DNA of 64,000 nucleotides from Paracidovorax konjaci (GTDB lineage Bacteria; Pseudomonadota; Gammaproteobacteria; Burkholderiales; Burkholderiaceae_C): NCBI RefSeq assembly GCF_900112675.1, contig NZ_FOMQ01000002.1, positions 310,001 to 374,000 of the forward strand, read 5' to 3'. Shown piece by piece: positions 61,650 to 64,000 of this stretch (position 1 is its first letter; each line of letters starts with the position of its first letter). The notes under the pieces were generated by a model. It saw only the letters and a program-made list of their open reading frames with translations, ran no database searches and was not told where the DNA came from. The position numbers and the translations under genes were made by a program.

Positions 61650-64000
61650 GCGCCAAAGATTGGGTGTTGCAGGAAGCGGGACACACTGTCGCGGCAGAGC
61701 CGCCGCCGGGTAACTTCGTAGAGCAGTTGGAGCGCCTGGTGGCTGGCCAGCCGGATGCTCCCTGGTTGACCGTGGTGGACGAATCGCAGGGGCATTGCCG
61801 TGAGATCACGCTGACCTACGGTGAGTTCAGCCGCAAGGTACGGTCTCTCGCCGCCCGGATGCAGCAGCAATTCGCCGTGGGCGACCGCGCGCTGGTGCTC
61901 CAGGACAACGATGAGAACTACGCCATCAGCATGCTGGCCTGCTTCCATTGCGGCGTCATTGCAGTACCGGTGTTTCCACCGGAGTCGCAGCGCCCGCAGC
62001 ACCTTGCACGCCTGCAGGCGATTGCCCAGGACAGCGGCGCTGCCTGCGTGCTCACGACCCAGGTCCTGCAGGACCTGGTCCGCTCCGGCTTCGGTGCTTT
62101 GGCCGCCATCGCAGTGGACGCAGTCGATGAATCGGGCCATGAGACCTGGCAGCGATACAGCCCACGGGAAGACGACGTGGCGTTCCTGCAGTACACCTCC
62201 GGCTCCACCGGGCAGCCCAAGGGGGTGATGGTCACCCACGGCAATCTGATGGCCAATGAGCGTGCGATCCAGGAGGGAATGGGATTGGGTCCGCAGGACC
62301 GATTCGTCTCCTGGGCACCGCTGTTCCATGACATGGGCTTGATCGGCGGCCTGCTGCAACCGCTCTACAGCGGTGCGCCGCTCGTGCTGGTTTCCCCCCG
62401 TTATTTCCTGGAGCGGCCCGCGCGCTGGCTGGAGCTCATGTCCCGCTACCGTGGCACCGTCAGTGGCGGGCCGGATTTCGCTTACCGCCTGTGCCTCGAG
62501 CGCATCGGCGAATCGCAATGTGCAGGGCTGGATCTGTCGCAATGGCGCGTGGCCTATAGCGGTGCGGAGCCAGTGCGGGCAGACACCATGGCTGCCTTTG
62601 CCGAACGTTTCGCGGCCCATGGCTTCGATGCCAATGCGGTCTACGCCTGCTATGGGCTGGCCGAGGCAACGCTCTATGTCACAGGCTCCCGAAGCGGGAC
62701 GGGTTTGTGGTCCAGGGCGTTCTCTGCGGAAGCGCTGTCCGTCGGTGCTGCCGCACCGGACAGTGCCGGCCCGGTGCTGGTCGGCTGCGGAGGGCCTGCT
62801 GCCGGCCATGCGGTGGCCGTCATGGACCTACCATCGTTGCGCCCTGCAGATCCGGGCTGTGTCGGCGAGATATGGGCCAGCGGCCCGAGCGTGGCGGCAG
62901 GCTATTGGGGCAAGGCGGCGGAAACTGCGCAGACCTTCGTGGAACGCGACGGCCGGCGGTGGCTGCGCACCGGAGATCTCGGCTTCCTGCACGAGGGCCA
63001 ACTCGTGGTGACGGGCCGGACGAAGGACCTCATCATTCTGCGCGGGCACAACGTCTATCCGCAGGATGTGGAGCGCGTGATCGAAGCGGAAGTGGAGGCT
63101 GTGCGCAAAGGGCGTGTGGCTGTCTTTTCAGTGCAGGGCGCGCATTCGGAAGGCATGGGCGCTGCCGTGGAAGTGTCCCGCGGCATGCGGAAGCTGGTGT
63201 CACCGCAAGCGCTGGTGGATGCGCTGAGCGAAGCCGTAAGCGAGACCGTGGGAGAGCCGCTGTCGGTCGTGCTGTTGCTGGAGCCTGGAACCCTTCCGAA
63301 AACCACCAGCGGCAAGTTGCAGCGCAGCGCATGCCGGGCCGCCTGGAAAGACCGTGTCGCGGATGCCTATGCCATCTACGAATGGGGCCATTTCGTGCGC
63401 GGCGGCACGGCTCAGGCGGTTCAAGCCGGAGCTGAGCCGCTGACCGCCTTGCAGGCTGGCGTGGCCGAGGTCTGGCGGCAGGTACTGCACATGGACGCAG
63501 CACGGCCCCTGGAGCGCGAGTCGCACTTCTTCGTGCTGGGCGGCAATTCCCTTGCGGCGACGCAAGCGGCCGTGCGCATCGCTCAGCGCTGGGGCGTGGA
63601 TTTTGCACCGCGTGTGCTTTTCGATCACCCGCGCCTGCACCAGTGCGCTGCCGCCCTGGAGGGGGCGATCGGCCGCGGAGCCGGCGCCCCACCCACTCCG
63701 GGATCGCAAGTCGTTCCGCTGCCGCCTTCGGCGCGCGGTGCGGAACAACCGCTGTCGCATGCGCAGGCGCGCCAATGGTTCCTTTGGAAAATGGCGCCAT
63801 CGCAGGCGGCATACCACGTAGGCGTGGCGCTTCGACTCACCGGAGAACTCGATGCCCAGTCGCTGCGCTCCGCGCTGGGCGACGTCGTGCGAAGGCACGC
63901 ATCGTTGCGGACGGTGTTTGGGGAACATGCCGACGGCATGCCGTTCCAGCGTGTCGAAGATGCCGGGCCCCACCTGTCGCTGGACATCGTGGAAATTGCC
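61646..64000 (+). CDS. nonribosomal peptide synthetase, FAAL-carrier-condensation start (3' end outside window)
   Basis: An open frame of 785 codons to the window end. Residues about 20-590 form a fatty-acyl-AMP ligase domain (Y-T-S-G-S-T-G-Q-P-K-G-V near 181, L-F-H-D-M-G-L-I-G-G, Y-G-L-A-E-A-T, T-G-D-L-G-F). A carrier domain follows with G-G-N-S-L (Ser635), then a condensation domain beginning about residue 690 (L-S-H-A-Q-A-R-Q-W-F and R-R-H-A-S-L-R-T). Such a start loads a fatty acid, giving a lipopeptide. With an ECF sigma, MbtH and TauD gene, a lipopeptide siderophore is likely but the product cannot be read from this part. Confidence 0.9.
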   Translation, partial: MSAKDWVLQEAGHTVAAEPPPGNFVEQLERLVAGQPDAPWLTVVDESQGHCREITLTYGEFSRKVRSLAARMQQQFAVGDRALVLQDNDENYAISMLACFHCGVIAVPVFPPESQRPQHLARLQAIAQDSGAACVLTTQVLQDLVRSGFGALAAIAVDAVDESGHETWQRYSPREDDVAFLQYTSGSTGQPKGVMVTHGNLMANERAIQEGMGLGPQDRFVSWAPLFHDMGLIGGLLQPLYSGAPLVLVSPRYFLERPARWLELMSRYRGTVSGGPDFAYRLCLERIGESQCAGLDLSQWRVAYSGAEPVRADTMAAFAERFAAHGFDANAVYACYGLAEATLYVTGSRSGTGLWSRAFSAEALSVGAAAPDSAGPVLVGCGGPAAGHAVAVMDLPSLRPADPGCVGEIWASGPSVAAGYWGKAAETAQTFVERDGRRWLRTGDLGFLHEGQLVVTGRTKDLIILRGHNVYPQDVERVIEAEVEAVRKGRVAVFSVQGAHSEGMGAAVEVSRGMRKLVSPQALVDALSEAVSETVGEPLSVVLLLEPGTLPKTTSGKLQRSACRAAWKDRVADAYAIYEWGHFVRGGTAQAVQAGAEPLTALQAGVAEVWRQVLHMDAARPLERESHFFVLGGNSLAATQAAVRIAQRWGVDFAPRVLFDHPRLHQCAAALEGAIGRGAGAPPTPGSQVVPLPPSARGAEQPLSHAQARQWFLWKMAPSQAAYHVGVALRLTGELDAQSLRSALGDVVRRHASLRTVFGEHADGMPFQRVEDAGPHLSLDIVEIA

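Overview
The window is high-GC bacterial DNA whose gene content points to a Comamonadaceae betaproteobacterium, most likely a plant-associated Acidovorax/Paracidovorax. Pointers are the DUF3460 and BamE-like small proteins, a FAAL-primed NRPS siderophore-type cluster, a VgrG/RHS effector locus, and a perfect plant-inducible-promoter (PIP) box of the kind used by HrpX-type regulators of type III secretion. The genus call is inference from gene content; no species marker was compared.

Layout. 1-12.4 kb: the 3' end of a PabB/PabC-type gene, then a leftward cofactor block nadB-panD-bioA-bioD-bioF-queE-queD-like-CHM isomerase. The four junctions bioA/bioD/bioF/queE are tight, three of them 4-base ATGA overlaps. 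Beside it lie scpA, a DUF3460 gene, a BamE-like lipoprotein, a YitT-type membrane protein, a small lipoprotein and metG. 12.5-15.6 kb: a patatin-like lipase, a membrane-anchored restriction-endonuclease-like protein and the Fe-S carrier apbC. 15.8-22.7 kb: a formate/oxalate module with an OFA-family transporter, a chemoreceptor, an FdhF/YdeP-type molybdopterin oxidoreductase, and an FdhD fused to an extra N-terminal helix-turn-helix-like domain. 22.9-26.4 kb: a zinc-ribbon small protein, an FtsX-like ABC permease and a truncated haemoglobin.

26.4-40.7 kb: an accessory type VI secretion locus read leftward: vgrG, a DUF6484 gene, a TIGR02270 gene, a DUF2169 chaperone-like gene, a beta-ketoacyl-synthase-like pseudoenzyme, a 1599-residue RHS effector and its coupled immunity gene. 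Behind these lies a graveyard: an orphan RHS C-terminal toxin with its own candidate immunity gene, both interrupted by single frame breaks, then a third, decayed RHS core fragment. 40.9-46.7 kb: a 5'-nucleotidase-family lipoprotein, then divergent PepSY genes next to a response regulator and histidine kinase. 47.0-47.7 kb: a small gene behind the PIP box, likely a type III secreted protein.

48-58.5 kb: housekeeping genes (Smr, phytase-like lipoprotein, radC, fkpB, ispH, CorC/HlyC, CBS protein, PLP dehydratase, VOC protein, serS, DUF1993, tRNA-Ser(CGA) with an intrinsic terminator). 58.5-64 kb: the start of a nonribosomal peptide cluster, probably siderophore: ECF sigma factor, a FecR reduced to its N-terminal domain, MbtH, type II thioesterase, TauD-like dioxygenase, and an NRPS opening FAAL-carrier-condensation that runs off the window.

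The most promising material for a second look is the PIP-box gene, the RHS module with its thiolase-fold pseudoenzyme and displaced toxin/immunity cassettes, and the reduced FecR next to the ECF sigma factor. A palindromic repeat family (TGCTAT...ATAGCA) occurs at least five times, twice inside reading frames (metG and an RHS gene).
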